The notes: a model not told the origin generated them from the sequence alone. 64,000 nt of DNA from Oceanospirillum beijerinckii DSM 7166 (GCF_000422425.1 NZ_AULT01000006.1:1-64000), one strand, 5' to 3'; positions 18,656 through 29,526 are shown, counted from the stretch's first letter. Numbers and translations are program-made.

Positions 18656-20062
18656 CTAGAGCCTTGACGGATCAACTTGTCTATTACTGAACGTATTATC
18701 GTTCCCCCATCGTTCAATCACTTCTACAAAATGACTGAGGAAAAGATTGGTCTGATAGGCATCCAGTGCTCTGTGGTCGATACTTAGCGAGACATAACAT
18801 TTAGGCCGTACCTCAATTACATCCTCACCATCAATCTCTTCCACCACCGCACGTTTCTCCAGCTTGCCGATACCTAAAATCGCCACTTGAGGTTGATTGA
18901 TAATGATAGGTGCTGCAAACAGGCTACCGCTGACACCGTGATTCGAGATGGTAAAGGTGCCACCTTTCAGGTCGGTGGGTGTCAACTTACCCGCACGGGC
19001 CTTATCGGTTTGTTGCTGCAAGGCCGAGGCGACCTGAAACAAATTCTTTTGCTGCACCTGCCTGATCACTGGCACGACTAACCCCTCATCCCCCAAAGCG
19101 GTGCCAATACCGATATTGATATCCTCGAAAATCTCCAAAGCATCGTCATGGAAGCAGGCATTTACCTGAGGCACCTTAGTGATAGCCTTAGCTGCTGCAA
19201 TCAGGAAATAAGCGGTAAAGGTCAGTTTAATCCCCGCTTCCATAAAGCCCAGCTTGCATTGGTTACGATGTTTAATCACCTGTGTCATATCCATCTCAAA
19301 CACACTGGTAACATGGGGGGATATATTCAACAGGCTATCGACCATATGATGGGCAATGGCTTTACGCATAGTGCTATGAGGCACCAGTCGGCTTGCCCCT
19401 ATGCTTGCAACCTTGCTCATATCGTCACCTGGCTCTATCACCTTCACCTGAGTTGGGGTACTGGCAACCGGTACTGCCACTGCGTCCAAATCATCGTTTT
19501 GATGAGCCCCGCCTTCCGCAATAAAGGCCAGCACATCATCCCGTGTCACACGACCACCACGGCCACTGCCTTCAATCAGATTGATATCCAGTTGATGCTC
19601 TTTTAATAAGCGCCTGACCGCAGGCCCTACCAAATGCCGGGCATTGCCCTGAAAATGACCTGAAGGGTGTGGGTTATGGTCTGCACCCTGGCCTGGATAA
19701 GCGACAGCCTGAGCATGCAGGCTATGGTATTCAGAGCCGGGTAAAGCACTGGCCTGCCGTGAGCTGGGCTCAACGTTTTGCACCAGCTGATGCACCTCGG
19801 CGATTCTATCTTCAGCCAGATCCATTGCGAGTGTTCCCAACACATCCCCTTCAGCAACGTCAGCTCCGGGCTGCGCCGTAATGGTTTCAACGATACCGCT
19901 TTCCTCTGCGCAGATCTCCATGGTGACCTTATCGGTCTCCAGCTCCAGCAGTGGCATCCCCTTGCTGACTTCTTCACCTTCCGAGACCAGCCAGTGCAGC
20001 ACTTTCGCTGTCGTCCCCTCCAAGGTATCCACCGGGAGGGTAATATTAATTGCTTCACTCAT
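18656..20062 (-). CDS. bkdB: 2-oxoacid dehydrogenase E2 (dihydrolipoamide acyltransferase)
   Basis: A 468-residue E2 core protein. One lipoyl domain has Lys45 in ELETDKVTME. A peripheral subunit-binding domain lies near 143-178 (VGPAVRRLLKEHQLD, GRGGRVTRDD), followed by the acyltransferase domain with the DHRALDA active site near the end. One lipoyl domain and the fused E1 upstream suggest a branched-chain 2-oxoacid complex; pyruvate or acetoin types are alternatives. It starts 14 bases after the E1 stop with a GAGGAGGG ribosome binding site. No E3 gene lies in the operon. Confidence 0.82.
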   Translation of the reverse strand: MSEAINITLPVDTLEGTTAKVLHWLVSEGEEVSKGMPLLELETDKVTMEICAEESGIVETITAQPGADVAEGDVLGTLAMDLAEDRIAEVHQLVQNVEPSSRQASALPGSEYHSLHAQAVAYPGQGADHNPHPSGHFQGNARHLVGPAVRRLLKEHQLDINLIEGSGRGGRVTRDDVLAFIAEGGAHQNDDLDAVAVPVASTPTQVKVIEPGDDMSKVASIGASRLVPHSTMRKAIAHHMVDSLLNISPHVTSVFEMDMTQVIKHRNQCKLGFMEAGIKLTFTAYFLIAAAKAITKVPQVNACFHDDALEIFEDINIGIGTALGDEGLVVPVIRQVQQKNLFQVASALQQQTDKARAGKLTPTDLKGGTFTISNHGVSGSLFAAPIIINQPQVAILGIGKLEKRAVVEEIDGEDVIEVRPKCYVSLSIDHRALDAYQTNLFLSHFVEVIERWGNDNTFSNRQVDPSRL

Positions 20063-20076
20063 GATTCAGCCCTCCT

Positions 20077-22182
20077 CTATATCTCAATCAGGTTTTGCAT
20101 CGCCTGTGCGATACTCGCCTCGCTGGGCACCGCTTTTTCCATGAGATGGATATTATGAGGATTAGGTACATCCGGCATGGTCAGGCGTTGAATGGGCGCA
20201 TCCAGACTAAAGAACACCTCATCGGAGAGGGTCGCTACAATCTCGGCACCAAAACCTGCGGTGCGGTTATCCTCATGTACGACCAGGCAACGCCCTGTCT
20301 TTTCTACCGAACGGCAGACCGCCTCCTTATCCCAGGGTTGCAGGGTTCTCAGGTCGATCACCTCAATATCCAGGCCCAATTGCTGCGCAGCATTGTCGCA
20401 GCGTTCCACCATAGCACCCCAGCACACCACGGTGAGTTTATGGCCTTCCCGCAGGATCTTGGCCTGACCAAAAGGAATAACATAATCATCACCGGGGTAA
20501 GGTCGTCGTGCCCAGCTGTTATCCAGTAGTGATCTATGTTCAAAGAATACCGTTGGGTTATTGTCCCTTAGGGCATAACGCAGCAGGCCCACCGCATCTT
20601 CCGCATTGGATGGCATCGCCAGCTGCCAGCCTACCTTGTGAGTCCACTCCACCTCATCACACATGGAGTGCCAGGGATCACCGCGTTTTGCAAAACCACC
20701 GGGAATACGTACCACCATAGGTGCTGCAAACTGATTGTAGGTACGCCAGCGCATAATGCCGGTATCGGTCAATTGTTCGGCGGCAGGCTCAGCGTATTTA
20801 CGGAACTGGATTTCGGGTACCGGCATCAAGCCGCTCAGGGCCATACCAACTGAGCGACCGATAATGCCCTCTTCCGATAGACTGGTATCAAATACCCGAT
20901 GCTCACCAAATTTCTCATACAGCCCCAAAGTAGCCCCATGAACACCGCCCTTAGGACCGACATCTTCGCCAAATACCACCACCTTGGGATTGGTTGCCAG
21001 CTCATGCTCCAGGGTTTTACGAATCGCTGTCAGCATATTCAGGCGTGAGCCTTCGGGCTTGGCTTCTGGATTGCTATCAGGGAATTTATGCCCATCGGCA
21101 GCAAGACCGCCTCTTAACTGCACATTGCCTTTTTCTGCATAGACAAAGCGGGTCAGTTGTTCCGGGTCGGGTTCCGGGCGCAACTTGGCTCGTTCAACGG
21201 CTGCTTTTATCTCCTGATAACAATCCGCCTGTAACGACTGCCACTGCTCCTCCGTTATCACTCCTGTACTGATCAGATGTGCTTTTAGTTTGGGCAACGG
21301 GTCGCGTGCTTGCTCCTCTGCAATCAACTCAGGGGGTTTATAGGTTTGAGTATCCTGGAAGGTGTGGCCGCACAGACGCGGCACTTTCAGGCGCAATAAA
21401 CAGGTGCCTTGACCGGAACGTACATAGTCTACTGCTTTCTGAATCAACGCTGGGGTTTGTACCGGATCGGTGCCATCACCATCGATAATTTTCAGATGAT
21501 GATAGGCCTGCAGATTCGCCACCTGATCGCCATCAGGGGTTTGTACCTCCTGAGGTACCGAGATGCCGTAACCGTTATCTTCGATATAAAATAGATGGGG
21601 CAGATCACTGGTGGTCGAGATATTCAGCGCTGCCCAGAAACCACTGGTGGACATGGAGGAATCTCCACCCATGGAGACACCAATCGCCCCCTGATAACTG
21701 GCGTCCTGCAGTTCATCTCTATGATAAACAATGGATTGTGCCCAACCCGACACGGGCGAATATTGCGAGCCGACACCGCCGCACATAGGAAATAACATCG
21801 CCCCTTCGCGTTGGGTATTGGGGTAGTTACACACCACTCCGATATCCCGGCCGTCGCTATAGCCACCGGCCTTAGCCATAGGTGAGGCTGCCACATCGTC
21901 CAGATTAATCCCCAGACTCATGACAAAGGGTCGGGAGCGGTAGTAACCTGCGGCACCATCGTGAGGATGGTTTAACAGACAGCCCAGAATAATCTGGGCA
22001 AAATCATGGCCCCGTGCTGAAAACTGATTAAATACCAGCTTAGCGGGAACCAGCTCCTGCTCTTCAATCTCATCCAACGCCCGGGACTGCAACATCAGGC
22101 GACTGACTCTGATCCAATCGATGGCTTGATTGGGCTGATCAGAGGTGGCTTGTAGCGTTTGCTTATTAGCTGCCAGATTCAT
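20077..22182 (-). CDS. 2-oxoacid dehydrogenase E1, fused alpha and beta parts
   Basis: A 701-residue thiamine-diphosphate enzyme. The N-terminal half is E1 alpha (RSRPFVMSLG, then the cofactor motif from GDSSMSTSGFW to EDNGYGIS). The C-terminal half, from about residue 375 (NMLTAIRKTLEHEL, FGEDVGPKGGVHG), is E1 beta. In many bacteria these are separate genes; here they form one chain. I chose ATG at 22182 over the GTG at 22194. It catalyses decarboxylation of a branched 2-oxoacid and transfers the acyl group to the E2 encoded next. Substrate is inferred. Confidence 0.82.
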   Translation of the reverse strand: MNLAANKQTLQATSDQPNQAIDWIRVSRLMLQSRALDEIEEQELVPAKLVFNQFSARGHDFAQIILGCLLNHPHDGAAGYYRSRPFVMSLGINLDDVAASPMAKAGGYSDGRDIGVVCNYPNTQREGAMLFPMCGGVGSQYSPVSGWAQSIVYHRDELQDASYQGAIGVSMGGDSSMSTSGFWAALNISTTSDLPHLFYIEDNGYGISVPQEVQTPDGDQVANLQAYHHLKIIDGDGTDPVQTPALIQKAVDYVRSGQGTCLLRLKVPRLCGHTFQDTQTYKPPELIAEEQARDPLPKLKAHLISTGVITEEQWQSLQADCYQEIKAAVERAKLRPEPDPEQLTRFVYAEKGNVQLRGGLAADGHKFPDSNPEAKPEGSRLNMLTAIRKTLEHELATNPKVVVFGEDVGPKGGVHGATLGLYEKFGEHRVFDTSLSEEGIIGRSVGMALSGLMPVPEIQFRKYAEPAAEQLTDTGIMRWRTYNQFAAPMVVRIPGGFAKRGDPWHSMCDEVEWTHKVGWQLAMPSNAEDAVGLLRYALRDNNPTVFFEHRSLLDNSWARRPYPGDDYVIPFGQAKILREGHKLTVVCWGAMVERCDNAAQQLGLDIEVIDLRTLQPWDKEAVCRSVEKTGRCLVVHEDNRTAGFGAEIVATLSDEVFFSLDAPIQRLTMPDVPNPHNIHLMEKAVPSEASIAQAMQNLIEI

Positions 22183-22338
22183 AATCGTCACCACTCTTTC
22201 TAAGCTTCTTCTGATCAGTCTAGTTAATACGAGTACCTTTTTTCCTGTTGGATCGCTTCTTCGAAGATAAGATCACTTGTCTGATGTGATCTTCTACCGC
22301 CATAATCGACGTCATCCAATGTCTGCTTTCTATCGAAT

Positions 22339-24558
22339 ATGTCTCCACAATATCAAGATCATCAACCTGTTATGCGCTTTGAAGGTAGCGTGGAGCGGGT
22401 CACCTTCCATTCGCCGGAGTCTGGTTTTTTTGTTATTCGGGTAAAGGTGCCGGGCTATCAGGATCTGATCACCATGACCGGGAATACGCCTTCCATTACT
22501 GGTGGCGAATACGTAGAGGCAGAAGGGATCTGGCTGAATGATCCCAGACATGGCCTGCAGCTGAAGTGTCAAACCATTAAAACGGTGACGCCCACCTCAT
22601 TAGAAGGAATGGAGAAATACCTGGGTTCCGGCATGGTAAAAGGTATCGGCCCCCACTTTGCCAAAAAGCTGGTGGATGCCTTTAAAGAATCGGTATTTGA
22701 GGTGATCGAAAGTGAGCCGGAAAAGATCTTAGCGCTGGAGGGCATCGGCAAAAAACGCCTGGATAAGATCACTTCAGCCTGGGCAGAACAAAAGATCGTG
22801 CGCGAGATTATGGTGTTTCTGCAGTCGCATGGTGTCGGTACGGCCCGGGCAGTACGTATCTATAAAACCTACGGTGATAAAGCCATTGAAATCGTCAGCC
22901 AGAACCCTTACCAGCTGGCGCTGGATATTCACGGTATCGGGTTTAAAACAGCAGATCAGATTGCACTTAATCTGGGCATCGCAGCGGATTCTTTGATTCG
23001 TGCCCGCGCCGGTGTGCGCCATGTCTTACAGGAGCTCTCTTCTCAGGGCCATTGTGCCAGACCAATCGATACCCTGATGCAGGAAGCCGAGTCTATTCTG
23101 CAGATCGACTCTTCTATTTTAAGTGAAGCTATCGGTCAGGAAGTGAACGAAGGCAATCTGATCCCTGATACCCTGCCGCTGATTCCTTCGGGAAAAGCCA
23201 ACATCCACTCAGAGAATATCCAGGAGGTGGTATTTCTTGCACCGCTTTACCACGCCGAATGCGGTGCCAGTCGTCTGCTACTCACGCTACAAGCCGGATT
23301 ACCACCTTGGGGGCAGATTGATTGTGCTAAGGCGTTTGCCTGGCTTGAGGGGCAATCGGATTTCCGTTTATCCGCGTCACAAAAAGAGGCGGTAACAACC
23401 GTACTCAATAACAAGGTATCCATTATCACCGGTGGTCCCGGTGTGGGTAAAACCACGACGGTCAATAGTGTACTGAAGCTGCTGCAGGCGAAAAAATGTC
23501 AGGTGCAGCTATGTGCGCCAACGGGACGCGCGGCAAAACGACTGACCGAATCCACCGGGCAACCGGCCCTGACCATTCACCGCTTGCTGGACTTTGATCC
23601 CGTCGAATACGGTTTTAAGAAAAATCAGGATAATCCATTAGACTGTGATGTTCTGGTGATCGATGAGATCTCTATGGTGGATATTGTGCTGATGAATCAG
23701 CTGCTTAAAGCGATTCCGCCCAATGGCGCGCTGATTCTGGTAGGGGATGTGGATCAGTTACCCTCTGTCGGCCCCGGCTCTGTGCTGGCCGATCTGATTG
23801 AATCCGATGTGATTGCGGTGGGAAGACTGACCGAGATCTTCCGTCAGGCTGCGACTTCAGCCATTATCACCACCGCACACCAGATCAATCGCGGTATATC
23901 ACCCAAGAAAACAGCCAAAGGTAGCGATACCGATTTCTTTTTTATTCCTACGGACGGTGCGGAAATTGCCCGCACTATTTTGCTGCAGGTGGTAACACAA
24001 CGATTGCCACAGAAATACGGTTATGACCCCATTCGGGATATTCAGGTATTGGCACCTATGAACCGGGGGGGACTGGGTGTGCGCAGTTTAAATATCGAAC
24101 TGCAGTCGTTGATCAACAGAAACAGCATACCGCAAGTGACCCGCTTTGGCTGGACCTATGCCCCTGGGGATAAAGTGATTCAGACGGTCAATAACTACGA
24201 CAAGGAGGTATTTAACGGCGATATCGGTCAGGTCCGGTCTGTCAATCTTGAAGACGCCGAACTGATGGCGGTTTTTGATGATCGTGAGGTGATCTACGGC
24301 TTTAGCGAACTGGATGAGATCAGCCTCGCTTATGCCACCTCAATCCATAAATCCCAGGGCTCGGAATACCCTTGCGTCGTGATTCCCATGGCGATGCAGC
24401 ACTTTACCCTGCTGGAGAGAAATCTGCTTTATACCGCCGTCACCCGAGGTAAAAAGCATGTCATTCTGATCGGTGAAAGCAAAGCGGTAAACATGGCTTG
24501 TCGCCAGGTAAAGGCACAGAAACGTATGACCAAACTCAGCCTGCGTTTACAGATTTAG
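22339..24558 (+). CDS. recD2: RecD2-type SF1B DNA helicase
   Basis: A 739-residue helicase. The N-terminal part has helix-hairpin-helix style repeats ([33 protein letters not shown]). The motor has Walker [10 protein letters not shown] (residues 365-373, Lys371) and Walker B VIDEIS (Asp442). The end carries [14 protein letters not shown] and the [12 protein letters not shown] motif of SF1B helicases. RecD2 proteins act alone, without RecB and RecC, as 5'-3' helicases in repair. It stands alone, divergent from the E1 gene and convergent with the next gene. Confidence 0.9.
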   Translation: MSPQYQDHQPVMRFEGSVERVTFHSPESGFFVIRVKVPGYQDLITMTGNTPSITGGEYVEAEGIWLNDPRHGLQLKCQTIKTVTPTSLEGMEKYLGSGMVKGIGPHFAKKLVDAFKESVFEVIESEPEKILALEGIGKKRLDKITSAWAEQKIVREIMVFLQSHGVGTARAVRIYKTYGDKAIEIVSQNPYQLALDIHGIGFKTADQIALNLGIAADSLIRARAGVRHVLQELSSQGHCARPIDTLMQEAESILQIDSSILSEAIGQEVNEGNLIPDTLPLIPSGKANIHSENIQEVVFLAPLYHAECGASRLLLTLQAGLPPWGQIDCAKAFAWLEGQSDFRLSASQKEAVTTVLNNKVSIITGGPGVGKTTTVNSVLKLLQAKKCQVQLCAPTGRAAKRLTESTGQPALTIHRLLDFDPVEYGFKKNQDNPLDCDVLVIDEISMVDIVLMNQLLKAIPPNGALILVGDVDQLPSVGPGSVLADLIESDVIAVGRLTEIFRQAATSAIITTAHQINRGISPKKTAKGSDTDFFFIPTDGAEIARTILLQVVTQRLPQKYGYDPIRDIQVLAPMNRGGLGVRSLNIELQSLINRNSIPQVTRFGWTYAPGDKVIQTVNNYDKEVFNGDIGQVRSVNLEDAELMAVFDDREVIYGFSELDEISLAYATSIHKSQGSEYPCVVIPMAMQHFTLLERNLLYTAVTRGKKHVILIGESKAVNMACRQVKAQKRMTKLSLRLQI

Positions 24559-24622
24559 TCGACTAATTATCAAGCGAATCAATATATTAGCCAACCTGTC
24601 GAGGCATTAATCTACAGCCTTA

Positions 24623-25777
24623 TTAGCCTGCTAATAACGACACCATCTCTGTACGATACTGCTCACTTAATTCTGACCAACTAAAACGCTGAGCATCAGG
24701 GGCTGACAACTGCCCACGATGAATCTGTTCCGCTCTCTGAATAATCATATCCACAGCTGCCTTGGCTTCTTTCTTGATATCGCTACCACAGTGGGGATAC
24801 ACATAATCACGTCCAAATAACTCGGGATAAACCTCCCGATCAGGCAATACCGGAATACAGCCTTTAACCACCGCCTCTAATACCGCCACCCCCTGGAATT
24901 CATGAGTCGCTGTGGATAACACCATATCTCCTGCACTTAACCAGGCCAGATATTCCTCACGGGTTTCTGCAAAACCAAACTGATCCAGGCGATGGCTGAA
25001 CTCCTGCTCAATGGTATTAAACTCCTGAGGAATCTTTCGAAAACGCTCGCCCATAATCGCCATACGGTAGTTTACACCTCGGCTTTCCAGCTCACGCATA
25101 ATCGCCAATAGCCGATCCGGGCCTTTATCAAACTCCCAGCGGGCAGACCAGACAATACGAATTGCGTTATCAGACTGAGCCGCAGGCTTTGACCAAGGGA
25201 TATCGGCGAGTTGGCTATTCTGACTATCAGCTTGATTTTCTTCCGCGTGATACAACTGCTCCATCAGAGGCACAGGCAACACCTGAGAGCGTTGTGTAAG
25301 ATGCTCAACCACACCCGGTGGCACCTGATCCGGCATCTTTTTCAGCAGTTTCGCCACACCCTGTGGAAAAGAATCCCGATTGTAGTGGCTATTAAACAGG
25401 ATTCTATCCGCTGCTAACGCAGTGTAGATATTCAGAATCTTGGGCTCCAGGCTGCCGTACTCTTTGCCAGATTCAGGGTAAGCAAACTGGTTTTCATGGA
25501 AATAAACCAGCGTTGGCGTTGTCGCCAGTTTGGGGACAAAACCTCGTAGCGCAGACAGATCTGTCATAGAGGTCGCTAACACCAGATCGTAAGTCTGCTC
25601 CAGAGTCTCCCGCTCACTAAAAGCCCAACTCAGGCTATTTCCCCGTAAACGCCAGGCGAAATAACGTGGCGGTAAAGTTAATACCGTCCAATCGTAATCA
25701 GGAAGCTGAGCGACCAGGCTTTTGCGCCAATAAGCATGACTGGCCGCATCATAGGCCGATAATAGCAAGACTTTCAT
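24623..25777 (-). CDS. tRNA-queuosine alpha-mannosyltransferase-like glycosyltransferase
   Basis: A 384-residue glycosyltransferase with a DUF3524 N-terminal part (MKVLLLSAYDAASHAYWRK, LTLPPRYFAWRLRG) and a GT-B C-terminal part (IVWSARWEFDKGPDRLL, STATHEFQGVAVLEA). This architecture matches proteins homologous to the enzyme that mannosylates queuosine in tRNA(Asp). In bacteria the activity is inferred from that homology. I chose the Met at 25777, since DUF3524 proteins usually begin MKVLLLS; the frame extends 20 residues further up. It is the last clearly core gene before the island. Confidence 0.8.
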   Translation of the reverse strand: MKVLLLSAYDAASHAYWRKSLVAQLPDYDWTVLTLPPRYFAWRLRGNSLSWAFSERETLEQTYDLVLATSMTDLSALRGFVPKLATTPTLVYFHENQFAYPESGKEYGSLEPKILNIYTALAADRILFNSHYNRDSFPQGVAKLLKKMPDQVPPGVVEHLTQRSQVLPVPLMEQLYHAEENQADSQNSQLADIPWSKPAAQSDNAIRIVWSARWEFDKGPDRLLAIMRELESRGVNYRMAIMGERFRKIPQEFNTIEQEFSHRLDQFGFAETREEYLAWLSAGDMVLSTATHEFQGVAVLEAVVKGCIPVLPDREVYPELFGRDYVYPHCGSDIKKEAKAAVDMIIQRAEQIHRGQLSAPDAQRFSWSELSEQYRTEMVSLLAG

Positions 25778-25931
25778 GGATCTCTGGTTTGAGGATCGTG
25801 GGCTTGGGGATTGTAGCTTTATCGTTGGAATACTCATGGATCAAATGCCATAACGTCGTGCAAAAAAGAGGTGTTATTATGGCTTAAGAACAAAAGACGT
25901 GCATTGGATCTCTTTTTTTGGGTGATGAGAT

Positions 25932-26029
25932 CATCACATCGGTATCGGAAACTTCGAGATCCGTACCACAGACATTAGGCGGGTTAGGGAGCGTATTTTA
26001 TCGTTGGTGAAATGGAAGCGTTTTTTCAT
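25932..26029 (-). pseudogene. 5' scrap of the island integrase gene
   Basis: The minus strand reads MKKRFHFTNDKIRS, close to the MEKRFRFTNDKIRS start of the integrases at 45.2 and 54.25 kb. After about 14 codons a small deletion shifts the frame, but DNA similarity continues to GATGTGATG. Similarity also covers the region upstream of the start, to about 26077. Nothing of the rest of the gene is present. It marks the left end of the island next to the core gene at 24.6-25.8 kb. Confidence 0.8.
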
Positions 26030-26175
26030 ATTAAACCACTAATATCAAAGCGTTATCGGATAGAAAATATATGTTTGATTTCTATCAAAGCAACACTGTG
26101 TAGATCAATTTGAGTTGTGGTCTTATATGAAAAAAGATAATGGTATCTAACAGAAAGGATAAGTTCTTATTGTGG

Positions 26176-26403
26176 TCAAACTGGTAGGCATATATCTGAA
26201 AATACTTCCGAATGACTATTTTCTGGATATTCTTTTTTAAGCCACTGCTTCATATCTAGTGTAGACATTATTCCACTCACCTTTTTCCATAAACAGCGTT
26301 TATGATTGTTGGGTTCTAGTTCTGGAATATAGCACGCCCATTGAGTATGCAGTTTGCTTGATAATTTTTTAACACATAGATCATTGGTTATGTTTATTAG
26401 CAT
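26176..26403 (-). CDS. Hypothetical 75-residue protein
   Basis: A short open frame with no recognisable domain. It ends with MKQWLKKEYPENSHSEVFSD, a charged helix-like segment. No clear ribosome binding site is seen and it lies among island debris between the integrase scrap and a cold-shock gene. It could be a decayed gene or chance. The surrounding bases 26030-26175 and 26404-26460 hold nothing else that I can identify. Confidence 0.25.
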   Translation of the reverse strand: MLINITNDLCVKKLSSKLHTQWACYIPELEPNNHKRCLWKKVSGIMSTLDMKQWLKKEYPENSHSEVFSDICLPV

Positions 26404-26460
26404 TTATGTTTCTTGTTTATATTTTTAATTATTAGCTTTAAATGTACCCGAGGATAAAAA

Positions 26461-26487
26461 CAGGTGTAGCTAATATGCTTGCACCTG
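26461..26487 (-). terminator. Hairpin after the first cold-shock gene
   Basis: CAGGTG (26461-26466) pairs with CACCTG (26482-26487). A related CAGGTGCAA hairpin follows the second cold-shock gene at 29486-29511. Confidence 0.45.
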
Positions 26488-26502
26488 TTCTGAAAAAAGC
26501 GC

Positions 26503-26709
26503 TTACAGTGGAGATATACTTTCTGCTTGCGGCCCTTTCTGACCTTGAGTAATACTAAACTCAACCTCTTGACCTTCTCTTAAGGTTTTGAAGCCATCGC
26601 CCACAATCGAGCGAAAGTGTGCAAACACATCAGGTCCGTTTTGCTGCTGAATAAAACCAAAACCTTTATCTTCGTTAAACCACTTAACAATACCAGTAAC
26701 TTTAGACAT
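26503..26709 (-). CDS. Cold-shock-domain RNA chaperone (CspA family)
   Basis: A 68-residue single cold-shock domain. Both RNA-binding motifs are intact: KGFGFI (RNP1) and DVFAHF (RNP2). I chose the ATG at 26709 ([11 protein letters not shown]), which has AGGA eight bases upstream, rather than the frame's first Met three codons earlier. Family members bind single-stranded RNA and melt structures, at low temperature or in general stress. It lies downstream of an RNase R gene, and a second cold-shock gene lies upstream of that, all on the minus strand. Confidence 0.92.
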   Translation of the reverse strand: MSKVTGIVKWFNEDKGFGFIQQQNGPDVFAHFRSIVGDGFKTLREGQEVEFSITQGQKGPQAESISPL

Positions 26710-26870
26710 ATGTAACATCCTGAGATTTCAATAAATTAAATTGTAGGCTTTAAAAGCCATTGGAAGGAAATAACAAACATTATAAAATATGAAATGCAGG
26801 ACGAAACTAAAGCGTCGAAAAGAAAGCATATGTTATATCGGTTGAACTTCGTAACCAAGCTAATATTACG

Positions 26871-26913
26871 CTGAATAATGCTATTAAGCAAGGGTTTTAA
26901 TAGCATTATTCAG
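26871..26913. terminator. Long hairpin between rnr and the first csp gene
   Basis: A perfect 16-bp stem: CTGAATAATGCTATTA (26871-26886) with its complement at 26898-26913, followed by TTTTT on the plus strand. It is placed to separate the RNase transcript from the cold-shock gene. Confidence 0.65.
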
Positions 26914-27008
26914 TTTTTAAATGATTAATGTTCAATATAAATAGGTCTGTATTGTTTCAGACTTATTATGAGTATAAAAATAGAGAGTGAGGCAAGAATA
27001 TACCCGCT

Positions 27009-29282
27009 TCAAGCTGCGTCTAAATTAAACTCAATTTTCCTTTGATCCATGTTTACATGAGAAACTTTTACCTTAATGGTATCTCCGACAGAGTAGTCTA
27101 TCTTTGAGCGCTCACCAATAAGGCTTTGTTTTTCTTCATTAAACTGATAGAAATCGTTTCGAAGCGAGCTGATATGGATCAGACCTTCAATTTTTGTATC
27201 TTCAAGCTCAACAAATAAACCAAAATGGGTTACCGTCGTGATAATGCCTGTAAATACGCAGCCGGTGCTGTCTTTCATATAATCGCATTTCAGCCATGCA
27301 TCGACATCCCAACTTGCTTTGTCAGCACGCCTTGATAACTGTGAGCATTGTAACCCTAAAGCGGCTACCTTTTTCTTGTCGTAGGGATAGCTGATATCAG
27401 AGGCAAGCCTGTCAGTATGTTTCACTCTCTGGACAGGGTCGTTGCCTATACCTGTTACAGATTTAAAGACTCTGCTAATTATGCCACCACTTTCCCGCCC
27501 CCGAATAACCGATCGAATAGCTCGGTGTACCAATAAATCCGGGTAGCGCCTGATTGGTGAAGTAAAGTGAGCGTATTCTGAATAAGCCAGGCCAAAGTGA
27601 CCTATATTATCCACATCGTATTCTGCCTGGCTAAGTGAGCGTAACATCATAGATCGAATAACATTGGCATCCGAGCGCTCGCTAATACTATTTAATAACT
27701 GGCCATAATGAACGGGAGTGGGTTTATCGCCTCCGAGAAGGTTAAGACCTTTATGGGAGAGAAAGCTCCTCAGGGTTTCAAGCTTTTTCTGTTGTGGGCC
27801 ATTATGGTTTCGATACAATGCAGGCAGTTTGAGCTTTTTCAAAAAGCGAGCAGTAGCGACATTTGCACATAACATGCATTCTTCAATAAGTCTGTGGGCA
27901 TCATTACGCTCTACAGGCAGAATCTTCTCAACCTTACGCTCTTTATTGAACTGAAACTGAACTTCCTGCGTGTCAAAATCAATTGATCCACGTGTTGCTC
28001 TGGCCTTCAATAAGCCGCCATACAGTTGATGAAGCATACTGATATGCGGTAACAGGGAGGCGTACCTATGCTGTAATTGTCGGCCCGCTTTGGTATCAGG
28101 CTTTGTCAATATGGTGTTTACCTGATCGTAAGTCAGCCTGGCATGAGAATGGATAACGGCTTCAGAAAAGCGATAGTCTGTCATTTCACCAGATGCACTG
28201 ATCACCATTTCACAAGCCATTACCAAGCGGTCTGTATTTGGATTTAACGAGCATAGTCCATTGGATAGTGTTTCAGGCAGCATTGGAATGACATGACCAG
28301 GGAAATAGACAGAAGTGCCTCGCGTTTCGGCTTCAATATCCAAGGCGCTCCCAGGGCTCACATAGTGAGAGACATCTGCAATAGCGACCCACAAGCGCCA
28401 ACCATCCAGATATTGCTCACAGTAAACGGCATCATCAAAATCTTTTGCATCTTCACCATCAATGGTTACAAAGGGGTAGTCTCTCAGGTCAACCCGGTGC
28501 AATTTATCAGACTCGGATACCTCTTCTCCCAGCGATTTTGCTGCATCAGCTACTTCGACAGGCCATATATAGGGGAGGTTATGCTCTCTGATGGCCAGCT
28601 CAATTTCCATTCCTGGGGCCATTTCATCGCCGAGCACTTCAGTTATATCACCAAATGCTCTGTACTGTTGGTTGGGGTAGTCCGTGATGTGAACTGATAC
28701 ATACTGGCCTACTTTTGCACCCATGCGTTGTTCGTTATCAATATCAATTTCGTGTGAAATGCGACTATTTGTTGGGGTAACGAAATAATGCCCCTGATCA
28801 AAATGCAGTTTCCCTGTAATCTGGGATGTATTCCGTTGGATCACTTTGACCAAGGTGGCCTTATCCCTGCCACGACGATCTGATCCTGAGATGCGAACCT
28901 GAACATGGTCGCCATCAAAAAGCTGCAGCATATCACGATGACTCAGGAGCAAGTCTTTACCGCCTTCATCCCGTGCCAAAAAACCAAAGCCATCACGATG
29001 ACCAATAACCCGGCCAGAAATCAAGCATTCTGAGTTTAATGGGCTATAACCATTGCGACGATCAAAGATAATTTGTCCATCACGTTCCATTGCACGTAAG
29101 CGACGTCGTAGGGCTTCTCGCTCTTCATCACAAGACAAATGCATTCTTAAGGCCAGCTGCTTTTGGCTGAGAGCTTTACCGTGTTTTTTGAGCAGGTTAA
29201 TGATGTGATCCCGGTTTGGGATAGGGTGGTTATACTTTTGGAAGTCAGAGGTATTAATTGCAGGCTTTAAAGCTGATATCAT
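27009..29282 (-). CDS. rnr: Ribonuclease R (RNase II family exoribonuclease)
   Basis: A 757-residue 3'-5' exoribonuclease. Order: an N-terminal winged helix (LLKKHGKALSQKQLALRMHL), two cold-shock domains, the RNB catalytic domain with metal-binding aspartates in DGEDAKDFDDAV, the PIRRYPDLLVHR motif, and a C-terminal S1 domain (GLFVELEDTKIEGLIHIS). It degrades structured RNA. It is flanked by two single-domain cold-shock genes, giving an RNA-handling set that suits growth in the cold. The chromosome probably has its own rnr, so this may be a second, island-borne copy; that cannot be checked here. Confidence 0.9.
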   Translation of the reverse strand: MISALKPAINTSDFQKYNHPIPNRDHIINLLKKHGKALSQKQLALRMHLSCDEEREALRRRLRAMERDGQIIFDRRNGYSPLNSECLISGRVIGHRDGFGFLARDEGGKDLLLSHRDMLQLFDGDHVQVRISGSDRRGRDKATLVKVIQRNTSQITGKLHFDQGHYFVTPTNSRISHEIDIDNEQRMGAKVGQYVSVHITDYPNQQYRAFGDITEVLGDEMAPGMEIELAIREHNLPYIWPVEVADAAKSLGEEVSESDKLHRVDLRDYPFVTIDGEDAKDFDDAVYCEQYLDGWRLWVAIADVSHYVSPGSALDIEAETRGTSVYFPGHVIPMLPETLSNGLCSLNPNTDRLVMACEMVISASGEMTDYRFSEAVIHSHARLTYDQVNTILTKPDTKAGRQLQHRYASLLPHISMLHQLYGGLLKARATRGSIDFDTQEVQFQFNKERKVEKILPVERNDAHRLIEECMLCANVATARFLKKLKLPALYRNHNGPQQKKLETLRSFLSHKGLNLLGGDKPTPVHYGQLLNSISERSDANVIRSMMLRSLSQAEYDVDNIGHFGLAYSEYAHFTSPIRRYPDLLVHRAIRSVIRGRESGGIISRVFKSVTGIGNDPVQRVKHTDRLASDISYPYDKKKVAALGLQCSQLSRRADKASWDVDAWLKCDYMKDSTGCVFTGIITTVTHFGLFVELEDTKIEGLIHISSLRNDFYQFNEEKQSLIGERSKIDYSVGDTIKVKVSHVNMDQRKIEFNLDAA

Positions 29283-29485
29283 TAATTATATTTCTCAATA
29301 ACAGCCAAAAATCTTACGCTCTTTGAGCATATGTATAATATAAATTAATATTATAGTTGTAAGGTATGATGACTGATGTCACTCGCTAGAGAGTGATCTG
29401 TTGTAAATTTAGTAAGGCGGTGTTTTGACGGTTTGGAAGCATCTGTTGGTATTGGCAGAATTATTTTTAGATAGATGCTTACATC

Positions 29486-29511
29486 CCCAGATGCAAATAA
29501 TTGCACCTGGG
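29486..29511 (-). terminator. Terminator after the second cold-shock gene
   Basis: As minus-strand RNA, CCCAGGUGCAA pairs with UUGCAUCUGGG with one G-U pair and a four-base loop. Confidence 0.6.
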
Positions 29512-29526
29512 TGGCAATCTAATGAC

